Assembly (NCBI RefSeq): GCF_001908725.1 | Contig: NZ_CP018725.1 | Span: 2,790,001 to 2,854,000, forward strand | Source of the DNA: Xanthomonas vesicatoria ATCC 35937 | Lineage (GTDB): Bacteria; Pseudomonadota; Gammaproteobacteria; Xanthomonadales; Xanthomonadaceae | DNA length: 64,000 bases | Direction: 5' to 3' | Shown: piece after piece, positions 9,339-19,414 of the stretch | Layout of the letters: the number at the start of each line of letters is the position of its first letter | Position numbering within the stretch: position 1 is the stretch's first letter | The notes under the pieces: generated by a model | What the model was told of the DNA's origin: nothing | The model's database searches: none | What the model saw: only the letters and a program-made list of their open reading frames with translations | Translations under genes and position numbers: made by a program

Positions 9339-9728
9339 TCAGCGCGCGTCGAGGTAATACCAGCGACCGTCCTCGCGGACGAAGCGGCTGTGCTCGGTCA
9401 TACGCACCGCGCTGCCGCCACCGATGCGATAGCGGGCCAGGAACACCACCTCGGCGGTGTCCTCGCCGGTGACGCTGGTGCGCTGGATAGTCAGGCCGAG
9501 CCAGGTGGTGCGGCCGCCCTCGTCCAGCGACAGCTCGGCCGGGCGCGTGGACGGGTGCCAGCTGGCCAGCAGGTAGTCGACATTGCGGCGCACATAGGCG
9601 CTGTAGCGCGAGCGCATCAGGGTGTCGGCATCCGGCGCGGCGGCACCAGCATGGTATAGCCCGCAGCAGCGCGCGTAGTCGGCAGGGCGGCCGCAGGGAC
9701 AGGGATCGGTGGGTGCAGAGTTCGCCAT
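9339..9728 (-). CDS. ychJ: YchJ family protein (SEC-C motif)
   Basis: 129 aa, matching the UPF0225/YchJ family. The N-terminus carries the zinc-binding SEC-C-type motif [13 protein letters not shown], and the rest is an NTF2-like fold ([11 protein letters not shown], then the ARYRIGG region). Function in the cell is not established for this family. The ATG at 9728 is chosen because the motif begins within 10 residues; upstream codons run into tandem repeats. Confidence 0.85.
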   Translation of the reverse strand: MANSAPTDPCPCGRPADYARCCGLYHAGAAAPDADTLMRSRYSAYVRRNVDYLLASWHPSTRPAELSLDEGGRTTWLGLTIQRTSVTGEDTAEVVFLARYRIGGGSAVRMTEHSRFVREDGRWYYLDAR

Positions 9729-9740
9729 GGGGGGATTGTG

Positions 9741-9777
9741 CTTGATTCGGGATTCGGGATTCGGGATTCGGGATTGG
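9741..9777. repeat. GATTCGG 7-bp tandem repeat
   Basis: About five tandem copies of the heptamer GATTCGG immediately upstream of the YchJ gene. A short repeat of this type can vary in copy number by slippage. Confidence 0.7.
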
Positions 9778-10006
9778 ATTAGGCAGGTAGGCAGCGGGCG
9801 CCCATATGTCATGAGCGGTGGGTGGGCCGATGGATCTCTGCGTGGTGGATGGTCGGCGATCTGGATGGTCTGGGGTGTAGGTCCTGCTCGCCTTGTGCGC
9901 TTTCGTGCCGGGCGTTGTGTCGCGATTCGCGGGTGTGGATTGGAAGGCAGCAGCAGGGGTCGCGACGCTGTCGTTGGGCTGCAACAGACAGGTCGCTTGC
10001 ACCGTA

Positions 10007-10036
10007 CCCTCACCCCTCTCCCGTGGGGAGAGGGGC
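10007..10036. repeat. dispersed palindromic repeat, copy 5
   Basis: ACCCTCACCCCTCTCCCGTG followed by GGGAGAGGGG; the CCCCTCTCC/GGAGAGGGG arms pair. The 500-bp stretch 9729-10227 around it holds no other recognisable feature apart from the heptamer repeat. Confidence 0.65.
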
Positions 10037-10227
10037 TTTGGATTGCGCGATCTGTTGCTGCACGGTACCCGTGGGCGTCTGCGTGGGCGAGGTAGGGTCA
10101 GGCATCGGCTTGAACAGCTGATGCTGCTACTTCTCTTGTTGCTCCCGACGCTCCTACGACTGTGGCTATTTTCGTCAGCTGTCATCGGCGCGCGACATCG
10201 ATGCACCGCTATGCTGTCGCCCCCGTC

Positions 10228-11016
10228 ATGCGGAGCGCCGTCTTGCTGGAACTGATTCCCACCGAGCTGCCCTGGCTGCTGTGCATCGCGTTCGTTGCCG
10301 GGTTGGTGGATGCCGCGGTGGGTGGCGGTGGGTTGATCCAGTTGCCGGGGTTGTTTGCGACATTGCCGCAGCAGGCGCCGTCGCTGATCCTGGGCACCAA
10401 CAAGTTCAGCGCCATGTTCGGTACCGGCGCGTCGGCGTGGCGGTATGCGCGCAATGTGCGCTTTCCGTGGCGGCCGGTGCTGTATGCCACCGCGGCGGCA
10501 TTTACCTTTTCGTTCCTGGGCGCGACGGCGGTCAGCCTGCTGCCCAAGCAGGCCGTGCGGCCGCTGATTCTGCTGTTGCTGATTGCGATGTTGCTCTACA
10601 CACTGATCAAGAAGGATTTCGGTGCGCTGCATCGTCCGCGCGAGATCGGTCGGCGCGAGTTGATCACTGCCTTGGCGATGGGCGCGGCAATCGGGTTCTA
10701 CGACGGGTTCTTCGGCCCGGGCACGGGGAGCTTTTTGATCTTCCTGTTCATTCGCTTTTTTGGGCTGGATTTTCTGCGTGCCTCGGCGGCCGCCAAGGTG
10801 GTCAATCTGGCCACCAACCTGGCGGCGTTGTCGTTCTTTTTGCCCAGCGGGCAGGTGATGCTGGCGATCGGTATTCCGATGGCAGCGGCGAACGTGGCCG
10901 GCGCGGTGGCCGGCACGCGGATGGCGTTACGCGGCGGCACGCCGTTGATCCGCAAATTGTTCCTGGTACTGGTGATCGTGCTGATCGGCAAGATGGGCTG
11001 GGATCTGCTGCACTAG
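10228..11016 (+). CDS. TSUP family permease (TauE/SafE)
   Basis: A membrane protein of 262 aa with about eight hydrophobic helices and the duplicated TSUP pattern: GLVDAAVGGGGLIQLP in the first half and GFYDGFFGPGTGSF in the second. Members export sulfite, sulfoacetate or related organosulfur anions; the substrate here is unknown. The frame is open upstream to 10162, but the ATG at 10228 leads directly into the first helix. It converges on the MksB-like gene. Confidence 0.85.
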   Translation: MRSAVLLELIPTELPWLLCIAFVAGLVDAAVGGGGLIQLPGLFATLPQQAPSLILGTNKFSAMFGTGASAWRYARNVRFPWRPVLYATAAAFTFSFLGATAVSLLPKQAVRPLILLLLIAMLLYTLIKKDFGALHRPREIGRRELITALAMGAAIGFYDGFFGPGTGSFLIFLFIRFFGLDFLRASAAAKVVNLATNLAALSFFLPSGQVMLAIGIPMAAANVAGAVAGTRMALRGGTPLIRKLFLVLVIVLIGKMGWDLLH

Positions 11017-11055
11017 GAATGGCAGCTTGCTGCCAACGCGGCGTAATCGACGCGA

Positions 11056-11080
11056 TGACGCCACCCTGCAGATGGCGTCA
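11056..11080. terminator. candidate bidirectional terminator
   Basis: TGACGCCA and TGGCGTCA form a perfect 8-bp stem around a 9-nt loop, between the converging TSUP and mksB-like genes. There is only a weak T-run, so intrinsic termination is uncertain. Confidence 0.35.
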
Positions 11081-11094
11081 CCTCTGCACTGTTT

Positions 11095-14000
11095 TCAGCG
11101 CTTGCCGCGCGACTGCGCAGCGCCTGCTTTCGCACCGCGCTTTTTAGCCAGCGACGGTTTGACCGCCGCGTGTGCCGAGGTTGTCTTGCCGGCGCCACGT
11201 CCTGGCTGCCCAATCGATGCGGCTGTTGCACGCGGCTTGGCTGTAGATGTTGCGGCGGCCTTCTTTGATGTGGCGTTGGATGCGCCCGTCGCCGCAACCG
11301 GCTTGCCCGGCGTTTTTACGGACCGTGTGGTCTTGCCTGCATTGGACTTGGTCGCGATTCCTGACGACGCCACCGACGCTTGCTGCGCGCCCGCTGCGCG
11401 TTTGTCCGATGCCGGCTTGCCAGTCACTGCCGGAGCGCGCGAAGGCGATTTCTTCGACTGTTTTGCTTGAGCCTGTGCCGCAGCGCGCGTGGAAAATGCA
11501 GGTTTGGCGTTCGTGTTCTGCTCGTTCGCCGTCGCCACTGCCGGCCTGCGCTTGCTAGGTTGCGTTTTCTGGGCTGCGGGCGAGGTCTCGTCCACCGCAG
11601 GCGATGTCGGATCTGTTGAGACAGCGTCAGCTGTCATACCACCTGCGGTTGCGGCGCCCTGCACTTCTTCGGGCTTGCCCGCAGCCTCGATCGATGGCGC
11701 AGCGTCAGCGGCCTCGGCAACTGCTGGCTCATCGCCACGCGAGCGCTCGGGCAACTTCAACCGCTGTGCCTGCTCGTCGTACTCGATCAGCAACACGCCG
11801 GAGTTGTGGCGGCCGCTGATCTCGACGAAGCACGCGCCGCCGATGAAAGGCTCCAGGGTCATCACCGATTTCAACGGCGTGGCCACCACCATCTGGAAGC
11901 CGAAGTTCTCGAAGATGTTCATCGCCAGCGCGGTGAATTCGTTGTCGGCCTTGTCGAAGGCTTCGTCCAGCACCACCGCGCAATAGCGCGGCAACTCGCC
12001 ATCTTCGCCACCGAGCTGATAGCGCAACGCGGCCGCCAGACAGGTGGTGGCCAGTTTCTGCCGCTGCCCGCCGGACTTGCCGGCGCCGCTACGGTAGATC
12101 TCCACCTGCGCACGGCTTTGCGCATCCAGTTCCACACCGATGAATTCCACATGCAGGCGCACATCCAGCACCTGTTCGCGCCAGCGGCGTGCCTCCGGTT
12201 CCTGCGCGCCCAGGCGCGCCACCAGCGCGCGCAGGGTGGAAAACTGCGCTTCGGCCAGGGCGCGGTCTTCGGTCTGCTGATGCGACAACACCGCGCGCAA
12301 CTGCTGTTGGAATTCCTGCACTTCGGCCAGGCGGCGGTCGCTGACTTCGATGGTCAGGACGGTGTCGCGATTGAACGGCACCTGCTCCAGGCTGGCGTTG
12401 ACCTCGTCCATGCGCTGCTTGATGCCCTTGTGGGCCTCGGCGGTGTGGCGTTGCAGGGCGAGCAGGTTGTTCTTGCTCTGGGTCTGCAGCAGATCGAAGA
12501 AGCGGTGTTCGTGCCGCGGCAGGCCATCGCTTTCCAGCCGGTCCAGGCGCGCGAGGAAATCGTCGGCACTGGACAGGCTCACGGTGAAATCGCCGCTGTC
12601 TTCGGGCCATTGCTGGCAATACCTGCGGAAGCACTCCAGCAATTGCGCGCTGAGCCGGCTGTCGCGGCCCTGGCTTTCGGCCAGTTGCTCGGCTAGGCCA
12701 CGCTCGACCACGCGGAAGTGCGCTTCCAGATTGTCCAGCGACAGCGGGGTCAACGCGGCAAGACGTTCCCGCAACCCCTGCAACTGGGTGGGCGTGAGCG
12801 TGGCGGTGCCGGCGCGGCCCGCGCACGCCGCGTGCTGCTGCTCGAGCCGCACGCGCTCGCGCGCCAGTTGCGCGCGCTCCAGCCGCACATCGTCGTAGGT
12901 GCGCTTGGCCTGGTCGCGCAAGGTGCGTGCGGTATCGATGGCCTGGCCGAGCGCGCGCAAACCGCTGTTGCCTTCGCGCAGCTGCACCAACTGCTCGTCG
13001 ATATCGCTCAGGCGCTGCAGTTTGGGGCCGACGTCGATCTCGTCCCAGTCGCGCTCGACCAGCGTGTGCGCAGCGAGTTGGCGTTCCTGGTCCTGTTCGC
13101 GCTGTTTGCGCAGCGCTGCGACATCGGCATCGCAGCTGGCGATGCGCTGGGCCAGCGCCTGCGCCTCGCGCTCGAACACCTTGAGCTTGTCGCGGTTGTC
13201 GTGACCAAGCAACCACCGCTTGCGGTCATTGACCGCGTGGCGGTCGTCCTTCTCATAGCGATCGCCGGGATGCTTGACCTGGCCTTCGCGGGTGATCGCG
13301 CGGTCGGCGTTGCGCAGCGCGGTTGCGTTCTCGACGCAGGCATAGTCGAAGCGGCGGGTGAGCTCGTTGCGCAGCCACTCGGTGAAGGCATGCTCGCGCA
13401 GCTGCAGCTTGCCTGGCAGCGCGTCGGGATCGACCCGCCGCGAGTGCAGCTCGTCGTTGCGACGCACACGGAAGTACACCAGGCGCGTGCCGATGTGGGT
13501 GCGGTTGACCCATTCGCTGACCTGCGCGTAATGCCGCTCGTCCACCAGCAACGACTGTGCGAAGCCGTGCAGCACCCGCTCGATCGCACCGCGCCAGGCC
13601 ATCTGGTCCTCGCGTACCTGCACCAGCTCGCCGACGAACGGCAGCGCGGCCTCGGCAATGCCGGTGTCTTCGCACAGCCGTGCGCGCAGGGCCTGCATCG
13701 GTGCGGGCATGCTCGATGGCGCGCGCTTCAGCGCATCCAGCTCGACGCGGATCTCGGCAAAGCGGCGCTCGTCGTCGCGGCGCGCGCCCATGCGTTCGGC
13801 GATGGCGTCGTCCAGCGCGCTGGCATCGTGCTTGCCGTTATCCAGCACGGTTTGCGCATGTGCGATCTGCGCGGCAAAGCCGCTGGCCCCGGCCGCCAGG
13901 GCGGTACCGAGCTGGCGGCAGGCCTGTTCGATCTGCGCGCGGCGGCGCAGGCGTTCGTCGCGCTCGCGCTCGACGCGCGCACGCTCGCGTTCCAGTTCTT

Positions 14001-15108
14001 CGATCTGCTCGCCGCCGGCAGCGCGCTGCTCGCGCTCCAGCCCGGCCAGCTTCTGTTCGTGGTTGTCCAGCGATTCGCGGCGCTGGCCTTCTTCGCCGGC
14101 CAGTCCGCGGTCCTGGTTGTCCAGCTCCTGCAAGCGCTCATCCAGCAAGGCCAGTCGCTGCTGCTCACGGTAGCTGTCCACGCCCAACTGCAGCTCACGC
14201 AACTCGCCGACGCTGTGGCGCAACGCCATCAGCGCCGCATGGTGCTCGCGCGCAGGGGTCAGGGTTTCCACCTGGCGCCGCGCGGTGACCACCGCATGGT
14301 GCGCGCCATCGAGCTCGGCAAAATCCTCCACCAGCCGATCGGCCGCTTCGAAGGTGCGCGGCTCGTCGAGCATGAAGCCGCGCAGGAACGCATTGAGATC
14401 GCCCAGGTTCTTGGCCGACTGGGTCTTGTGCAGCAGCCGCAGCGCCATTTCGTTGCCGATGCCCAACGCATGCCGGAAACGTTCGGCATAGCCGGCGAAC
14501 CCGTCGAAATGCGCCACCTCATCGCCCAGCCGCGCCTTGAGCTTGCGCAGGTCCAGATCGAAGCCATCCAGCTCGCTGGCCACATCGAAACTGCGCGGCG
14601 CCACCATGTAGTGGCGACGCACATCGGCCGCGGCGTTGCCACTGCCGGCGATCCAGAACAGGCGAATCAGGCTCACCGCCTCACCTTGCACGTTACGGTA
14701 TTCCAGCACCAGCGCCGTCCAGGTGGCGCCCTTGCGCAGGTATTGCGTGGCGATCTCGCCGGAGGCGCTGTCCTGCTGATCGGCCCAGGCGCCACGCACA
14801 TACGACACCAGGCTGCGGTCGCGCCCACTGCGCTCGGCCTCGCGTGCAGCCGCGTTGAAATCCACGATGCTCGGCGGTGTCAGCAGTGCCGACATCGCAT
14901 CCAGCAAGGTGGACTTGCCCGACCCCGAGCGCCCGACGAACAGAAACCCCTTCTCGGCGATCGGCACCTCGGTCAAGCCGTTGAACGTGCCCCAGTTGTG
15001 CACCTGCAAGCGCCGCATGCGGAACTGCTGCGCGCGCTGTTCGGCCAGCGTCTCGGCAAACAAGGAAGCACCCGGCGACGCCGGCGACAGGTTGGACTGG
15101 GAATTCAT
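11095..15108 (-). CDS. mksB: MukB/MksB/JetC-like SMC ATPase with H1-like tail
   Basis: A condensin-type ATPase of 1337 aa. Walker A is GRSGSGKST (59-67). Long coiled-coil arms (about 290-480 and 660-870) flank a globular hinge (about 480-660). The ABC signature KSGGQRQK lies near 1011 and Walker B VVLDEAFDKAD near 1044. Residues from about 1121 to the end are a low-complexity Ala/Lys/Thr/Ser/Pro tail resembling eukaryotic histone H1 or AlgP, probably DNA-binding and disordered. With the two upstream genes it forms a MukBEF-like loop-extruding complex, related to MksBEF and to Wadjet JetABC, which acts on plasmids. GGTGAG precedes the ATG. JetD/MksG, the Wadjet nuclease, is not adjacent. Confidence 0.85.
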   Translation of the reverse strand: MNSQSNLSPASPGASLFAETLAEQRAQQFRMRRLQVHNWGTFNGLTEVPIAEKGFLFVGRSGSGKSTLLDAMSALLTPPSIVDFNAAAREAERSGRDRSLVSYVRGAWADQQDSASGEIATQYLRKGATWTALVLEYRNVQGEAVSLIRLFWIAGSGNAAADVRRHYMVAPRSFDVASELDGFDLDLRKLKARLGDEVAHFDGFAGYAERFRHALGIGNEMALRLLHKTQSAKNLGDLNAFLRGFMLDEPRTFEAADRLVEDFAELDGAHHAVVTARRQVETLTPAREHHAALMALRHSVGELRELQLGVDSYREQQRLALLDERLQELDNQDRGLAGEEGQRRESLDNHEQKLAGLEREQRAAGGEQIEELERERARVERERDERLRRRAQIEQACRQLGTALAAGASGFAAQIAHAQTVLDNGKHDASALDDAIAERMGARRDDERRFAEIRVELDALKRAPSSMPAPMQALRARLCEDTGIAEAALPFVGELVQVREDQMAWRGAIERVLHGFAQSLLVDERHYAQVSEWVNRTHIGTRLVYFRVRRNDELHSRRVDPDALPGKLQLREHAFTEWLRNELTRRFDYACVENATALRNADRAITREGQVKHPGDRYEKDDRHAVNDRKRWLLGHDNRDKLKVFEREAQALAQRIASCDADVAALRKQREQDQERQLAAHTLVERDWDEIDVGPKLQRLSDIDEQLVQLREGNSGLRALGQAIDTARTLRDQAKRTYDDVRLERAQLARERVRLEQQHAACAGRAGTATLTPTQLQGLRERLAALTPLSLDNLEAHFRVVERGLAEQLAESQGRDSRLSAQLLECFRRYCQQWPEDSGDFTVSLSSADDFLARLDRLESDGLPRHEHRFFDLLQTQSKNNLLALQRHTAEAHKGIKQRMDEVNASLEQVPFNRDTVLTIEVSDRRLAEVQEFQQQLRAVLSHQQTEDRALAEAQFSTLRALVARLGAQEPEARRWREQVLDVRLHVEFIGVELDAQSRAQVEIYRSGAGKSGGQRQKLATTCLAAALRYQLGGEDGELPRYCAVVLDEAFDKADNEFTALAMNIFENFGFQMVVATPLKSVMTLEPFIGGACFVEISGRHNSGVLLIEYDEQAQRLKLPERSRGDEPAVAEAADAAPSIEAAGKPEEVQGAATAGGMTADAVSTDPTSPAVDETSPAAQKTQPSKRRPAVATANEQNTNAKPAFSTRAAAQAQAKQSKKSPSRAPAVTGKPASDKRAAGAQQASVASSGIATKSNAGKTTRSVKTPGKPVAATGASNATSKKAAATSTAKPRATAASIGQPGRGAGKTTSAHAAVKPSLAKKRGAKAGAAQSRGKR

Positions 15109-15417
15109 TGCTCACTCACCAAAAACGGAACGACAGAGACGCCAAGGACAGACCATTACGAACGGTGAAGCTTTCTTTATGGTGCGGGATGCGGGATGCG
15201 GGATGCGAGGCGAGTTTGAGTAGCGGATGGAATGCGTGGACGGCTTCGCGACCTGGTTCGCTCCTACAAAGAAGCAGGTTCTTTGAACCAGCGGGCGTGG
15301 AGGTCGCACCAGTGCGACAAAAGCTACGGGTTTTCGAACACCTGCAGTACCAGCGTTGTCCACATCGGCCGATCGCGACCACCATCGCTCCTTCCTCCAT
15401 CACCACATCACTACATC

Positions 15418-15488
15418 GCTGCTTTGCTGCTTTGCTGCTTTGCTGCTTTGCTGCTTTGCTGCTTTGCTGCTTTGCTGCTTTGCTGCTT
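15418..15488. repeat. 8-bp tandem repeat (GCTTTGCT), about 8.6 copies
   Basis: An uninterrupted microsatellite of the octamer GCTTTGCT. Eight bp is not a multiple of three, which argues against a coding role and makes it prone to slippage. Confidence 0.9.
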
Positions 15489-15519
15489 TCAACATCGTGC
15501 TGCTGCTGATGCAGACCCT

Positions 15520-15576
<57 letters not shown>

Positions 15577-15663
15577 TTCCGCAGTTTGCACTTCGGGGCC
15601 CCATACCGCAGCGGCAAGGCCGGCAGATACAACCCGCAGGGCGGCGCGCATGGATGCGCGACG

Positions 15664-15697
15664 TTTTTGTAAGGGACAGGGATGTCCCTTACAAAAA
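15664..15697. terminator. perfect 15-bp hairpin with flanking A/T tracts
   Basis: TTTTTGTAAGGGACA and its exact inverse TGTCCCTTACAAAAA surround the loop GGGA. The A/T tails give it the form of an intrinsic terminator on either strand, though it could equally be a dispersed repeat element. Confidence 0.5.
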
Positions 15698-15771
15698 TTT
15701 CTGCCGGACTTGCGCACCCGCAGCGCCGAAGGCGCGGAGGGCGCGAGGACGGGGTGTGCTTTCTTTTGGTT

Positions 15772-15799
15772 ACTTTTCTTTGCACAAGCAAAGAAAAGT
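15772..15799. terminator. perfect 12-bp inverted repeat
   Basis: ACTTTTCTTTGC and GCAAAGAAAAGT around the loop ACAA. It is AT-rich, unlike its surroundings, and lies between the mksE-like and mksB-like genes, where it could attenuate transcription. Confidence 0.4.
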
Positions 15800-15878
15800 G
15801 ACTCGCGCCCGTAAGGGCGTGAAAGCCCTGCTCTACCAAACACAACCCGTAACACTCCAAGCACCGCGTGACATCGCA

Positions 15879-15920
15879 CCCTCATCCGCCCTTCGGGCAC
15901 CTTCTCCCGGAGGGAGAAGG
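15879..15920. repeat. dispersed palindromic repeat, copy 6
   Basis: ACCCTCATCCGCCCTTCGGG, CACCTTCTCCCGGAGGGAGA, AGGG: a full consensus copy just after the mksE-like stop codon. Confidence 0.7.
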
Positions 15921-15935
15921 GAAATGCAAGAGACA

Positions 15936-16640
15936 TCAATCCAACGCAACCTCCCCCTCCCGCAACTCCCGATACGCCACCACCAACGCCTGCACATCCT
16001 CTGCCGAGAACAACAGCTTCAACACCGGCGACACCTCATACCGCTCCTCGCTGCCGCGCAGTCGCGACAGCAGCTGGTTGTCGCGCATCTTGCCGATGGC
16101 CGTCATCACCCGCCGCGTGAACCCGGCCTTGTCGGTGGAGACGTTCTTCTCGTATACCGACAACGCCTCTACCAGCTGCGCCTCGTCCACCACCGCACGC
16201 TCGCCACGCGTATCGGCCTCGGCCAGTTGCTGACGCAGGTACAGCAGCAGCACCGACTCGACGAAGGTCAGCGGCGCGCTGCGCAGCAAGGTTGGCGATT
16301 CCAGCTCGGCGGTGTCGGCCTGGCGGGTGAACGCCACGCCGCCTTCGCGGTCCAGCACCAGCTCCAGAAAGAGCTCGCACAACACCTGGCGGATCGCCAC
16401 CTCGTTGCGCAGCAGCGCCGGCCACAAGCCGCCGTGCCGGTGCGCGTCGATGCTGGGGCCGGCCAACAGCTGGCACAGCGCGCGGCGTGCATCGAATGGC
16501 AACGTGCCGGTGTCGCCCAGGAACAAGCTGCCACCTTGCGCGGCGTTGGCGGCATCGCTCGCCGGCAGCGCCAATGCGGCATCGCGGGCAGCGTCGTTGT
16601 CGTCGTCCGCATCCAGCGGGGCCTGCTCAGACCAGTTCAT
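15936..16640 (-). CDS. mksE: MukE/MksE/JetB-like condensin subunit (DUF4194)
   Basis: 234 aa. The central and C-terminal parts ([12 protein letters not shown], then the region around [15 protein letters not shown]) match DUF4194, the winged-helix MukE-like subunit of MksBEF and Wadjet complexes. It should bridge the kleisin and the SMC ATPase heads. Its first 14 nt overlap the end of the DUF3375 gene, showing co-translation. The acidic, Ala-rich N-terminus (about 40 aa) looks disordered. Confidence 0.85.
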   Translation of the reverse strand: MNWSEQAPLDADDDNDAARDAALALPASDAANAAQGGSLFLGDTGTLPFDARRALCQLLAGPSIDAHRHGGLWPALLRNEVAIRQVLCELFLELVLDREGGVAFTRQADTAELESPTLLRSAPLTFVESVLLLYLRQQLAEADTRGERAVVDEAQLVEALSVYEKNVSTDKAGFTRRVMTAIGKMRDNQLLSRLRGSEERYEVSPVLKLLFSAEDVQALVVAYRELREGEVALD

Positions 16641-18096
16641 TGCGTTTCTCCCGGGTAAACCACACCAAGGGAATGCGCGCGCGCCGCACGATGCCGTCGC
16701 CGCCTTCCCATTGCACCGTTTCCATGTGGCCGTCGATCACCACGCCATGGCGCGTGCCCAGCGACAGATAGCCGATCACGCTACCCAGCCCCTGCGGGGC
16801 CGGGCGTTGCTGCAGGGCATCGCCAATGGTGAGCCGCGGCTGTTGCCCAAGCAGCACGTACAGATCGTTACGCAGGGTGCGCACATCGATCTCCGATTGC
16901 GCGACCAGGTCGCCCACGCTGTCCAGCGATATCTCTGCCGCGTCGGCTGCGTAGACGCGGCCATCGACCTGGGTGAGCCGTGGATCGTGCAGCCGCCACT
17001 GCGACAGCGAGCGCAGGCGGCTGGCGCTCAACGCCTGGGTGTAGCCGGTGGCGGCGGTGGCGTGCAAGCTGTCGCGCAGCTGCAGGGCTTCACCCTGCGC
17101 CTGCTTGAGCAGCTGATTGAGCCTGCGCTGTTCCAGATAGCCGCGGCTCTGCACGAACCCGCGCAGGCTGCGCGCGAAGTGTTGCATCACCGTATGCACC
17201 TCGCCGCCGCGCTCCAGCAGGGTGCCGGTGAGCCCGCGCAGGAAAGCGCGTTCGCGACGATCGAGCTTGCGCGCGAAGCCGCGCGCGAGCAGCGCGTCCA
17301 GCGCCTGGTCCAGCTGGCTGCTCTGCTGGGTGTCGTTGAGCAGGCTCCAGAACGCCTCGAAGGTGCGCCCGGCTTCGCTGTCGGCGATCACGTCTACGCC
17401 GCTGAATAATTGCTCCAGCACATCGCCGCGGGCGCCTTCGTCGTCGATGATGCGCTCGCGGAACTGGCGGTTGAGCTGCTCGAAGTCATCACGCACGCGG
17501 TGGAAGTCCTCGGCCAGTTCGTCGGCCAGATGGATCACGTCGCGGGTGCGCTCCAGTGCGCGCTTGCCGTCCAGTGCGGCAATCCGGCCGGTCGATACGC
17601 GCTCGATCTCGGCATCGATGCGGTCGCGTTCTTCGCGCAGCGCGGCCAGGCGCGTCGCCGGGTCGGCTTCGGTCTGCCCGGCCAGCTGGACCAGTTGCTG
17701 GATCACCAGCGACAACCGGCTTTCGGTGGCGCTGCTACCGCTCTCGCGCAAGCCGGCGATAAAACGGATGGCCTGGATGGCTGCACGCGACAGTTCGTAG
17801 TCTTCCTCTGCTGCGCCTTCGGGCAGGCGGCGCTCCAGCCAACCCTGCGCCAGCCAATGCGCCAGATATGCCTGCGCGGTGCGCGGCAGCTCGCGCGAGA
17901 GTTCATCGCCGCGCAACGCATCCAGCTGACGCTGCAGGCGCGCATGCAGTACCGCCGATGGCAGCCGGCGCTCGCCGTCCAGCAACAGGGTCTGCAGCAG
18001 GCCGATCAGCTCCGGGGCGTGATCGGCGGCGAGCAATTTCCACGCCGGCTGGTCGCGCAACTGGCGGTAGCCCGCAATCCGTGCCTGGTGCTTCAT
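16627..18096 (-). CDS. mksF: MukF/MksF/JetA-like kleisin (DUF3375)
   Basis: 489 aa, matching DUF3375, the MukF-like kleisin of MksBEF/Wadjet systems. The N-terminal winged-helix region is followed by long helices rich in Leu, Arg and Glu (about 130-350) and a C-terminal winged-helix part ending in [14 protein letters not shown]. It is first in the condensin locus, starts 19 bp after the folE stop on the same strand, and overlaps mksE by 14 nt. Confidence 0.87.
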   Translation of the reverse strand: MKHQARIAGYRQLRDQPAWKLLAADHAPELIGLLQTLLLDGERRLPSAVLHARLQRQLDALRGDELSRELPRTAQAYLAHWLAQGWLERRLPEGAAEEDYELSRAAIQAIRFIAGLRESGSSATESRLSLVIQQLVQLAGQTEADPATRLAALREERDRIDAEIERVSTGRIAALDGKRALERTRDVIHLADELAEDFHRVRDDFEQLNRQFRERIIDDEGARGDVLEQLFSGVDVIADSEAGRTFEAFWSLLNDTQQSSQLDQALDALLARGFARKLDRRERAFLRGLTGTLLERGGEVHTVMQHFARSLRGFVQSRGYLEQRRLNQLLKQAQGEALQLRDSLHATAATGYTQALSASRLRSLSQWRLHDPRLTQVDGRVYAADAAEISLDSVGDLVAQSEIDVRTLRNDLYVLLGQQPRLTIGDALQQRPAPQGLGSVIGYLSLGTRHGVVIDGHMETVQWEGGDGIVRRARIPLVWFTREKRNELV

Positions 18097-18115
18097 GGCG
18101 ACTGCAGGCGCTGCC

Positions 18116-18718
18116 TCAACGCTTGCCGCCCACTTCGAGGAACTGCAGGAATTCGGCGCGGGTGCGCGCGTCTTCGCGGAAGCTGCCCAGCATCTTGGAG
18201 GTCACCATGCTGACACCACGTTTGTGGATGCCGCGGGTAGTCATGCACTCATGCGAGCCTTCCACCACCACGCCCACACCGCGCGGTTGCAGCACGTCCT
18301 GGATGCACTGGGCGATCTGGGCGGTCATCTTTTCCTGCACCTGGAAGCGGCGCGCGTAGCTTTCCACCACGCGGGCCAGCTTGCTGATGCCCACCACCTT
18401 GCCCCGCGGCAGGTAGCCCACGTGCACCTTGCCGATGATCGGCGCCATGTGGTGTTCGCAATGGCTTTCGTAGGAGATGTCGCGCAGCACGATCAACTCG
18501 TCGTAGCCGGCCACTTCCTCGAAGGTGCGCTCCAGGTATTCGCGCGGTTCTTCGCGGTAGCCGCTGAACCAGTCGCCATAGGCTTCGGCCACCCGGCGCG
18601 GGGTATCCAGCAGGCCTTCGCGGCTGGGGTCTTCGCCAGCCCACCGTAGCAAGGTACGTACGGCGTCTTCGGCCTGGGCCTGGGTGACGGTGGAATCGGG
18701 CTGGTCGGACTGGCTCAT
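18116..18718 (-). CDS. folE: GTP cyclohydrolase I
   Basis: A 200-aa enzyme that converts GTP to 7,8-dihydroneopterin triphosphate, the first step of tetrahydrofolate synthesis. The zinc-binding and catalytic segment [11 protein letters not shown] and later [11 protein letters not shown] are diagnostic. The ATG at 18718 (MSQSDQ) is preferred over one four codons upstream. Only 19 bp separate its stop from the condensin kleisin, so read-through into that locus is likely. Confidence 0.95.
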   Translation of the reverse strand: MSQSDQPDSTVTQAQAEDAVRTLLRWAGEDPSREGLLDTPRRVAEAYGDWFSGYREEPREYLERTFEEVAGYDELIVLRDISYESHCEHHMAPIIGKVHVGYLPRGKVVGISKLARVVESYARRFQVQEKMTAQIAQCIQDVLQPRGVGVVVEGSHECMTTRGIHKRGVSMVTSKMLGSFREDARTRAEFLQFLEVGGKR

Positions 18719-18812
18719 GCGCAGGTGCACCCAAAGGGGGCGAGCATGGTACCCGAGGACGGGCCGGCGGCCCCAGTGGCGGTTGCGGCCGCTGCCATGG
18801 GTTCAGTGACTA

Positions 18813-18832
18813 TTGATTCATTGTTGAATTGA
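18813..18832. promoter_or_regulatory. candidate MarR operator
   Basis: TTGATTCA-TTGT-TGAATTGA is an imperfect inverted repeat (6 of 8 positions pair) about 20 bp upstream of the MarR start. Position and symmetry suggest an autoregulatory site. Confidence 0.4.
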
Positions 18833-18848
18833 TAGCATCCTAACTATT

Positions 18849-19304
18849 ATGATGATCACCCTTCTCTCTCCTCGCGCCCAACTCAGTTCCGGCCTGCTGG
18901 TGGCCGCCCGCCAGTGGCAGCGACTGGCCGACCAGGCCTTCGCCGAATTCGGCCTGTCCAGCGCCTGCACCGGCCCGCTGTTGATGGTTGGCCGCTCCGG
19001 CGGCGGCATCCGCCAGGTGGCGCTGGCCCAGCAACTGGGCATGGAAGGCCCCTCGCTGGTGCGGCTGCTGGACAAGTTGGCGGCCCAGGGGCTGGTCCGG
19101 CGCGAGGCCGACAGCAGCGACCGCCGCGCCAACCAGCTGTGGCTCACCGACGAAGGCCAGGCGCTGGTCGGGCGGATCGAGGTGCGGCTGGATGCGCTGC
19201 GCGGCGAAGTGTTTGGCACGCTCGGCGACGCGGACGTGCAGGTGGTGCTGACCTTGTGGGAGCAGATCGCGCAGGCGCATGCGCGGTTGAGCCAGCCCGA
19301 CTGA
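18849..19304 (+). CDS. MarR family transcriptional regulator
   Basis: 151 aa with a winged helix: LAQQLGMEGPSLVRLLDKL is the recognition region (about residues 60-78) and DSSDRRANQLWLT forms the wing (about 89-101). It heads the efflux operon that follows and is probably its ligand-responsive repressor, released by aromatic compounds or drugs. ATG at 18849 or the next codon. Confidence 0.88.
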   Translation: MMITLLSPRAQLSSGLLVAARQWQRLADQAFAEFGLSSACTGPLLMVGRSGGGIRQVALAQQLGMEGPSLVRLLDKLAAQGLVRREADSSDRRANQLWLTDEGQALVGRIEVRLDALRGEVFGTLGDADVQVVLTLWEQIAQAHARLSQPD

Positions 19305-19414
19305 GTGGGGGTCGAACGTCGCCTGGCGACGCAGCTTGTGAGGTCCCGCACGGCTTGGCGCGCACCGCGCGCTGCGCCGGACGTCAGTGTTTTCCATTGT
19401 CCAGGATGTGCCCG

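Noticed and set aside
12718..15168. An 816-codon open frame on the plus strand
   Set aside because: Antisense shadow of the mksB-like gene, which has clear ATPase motifs on the minus strand.
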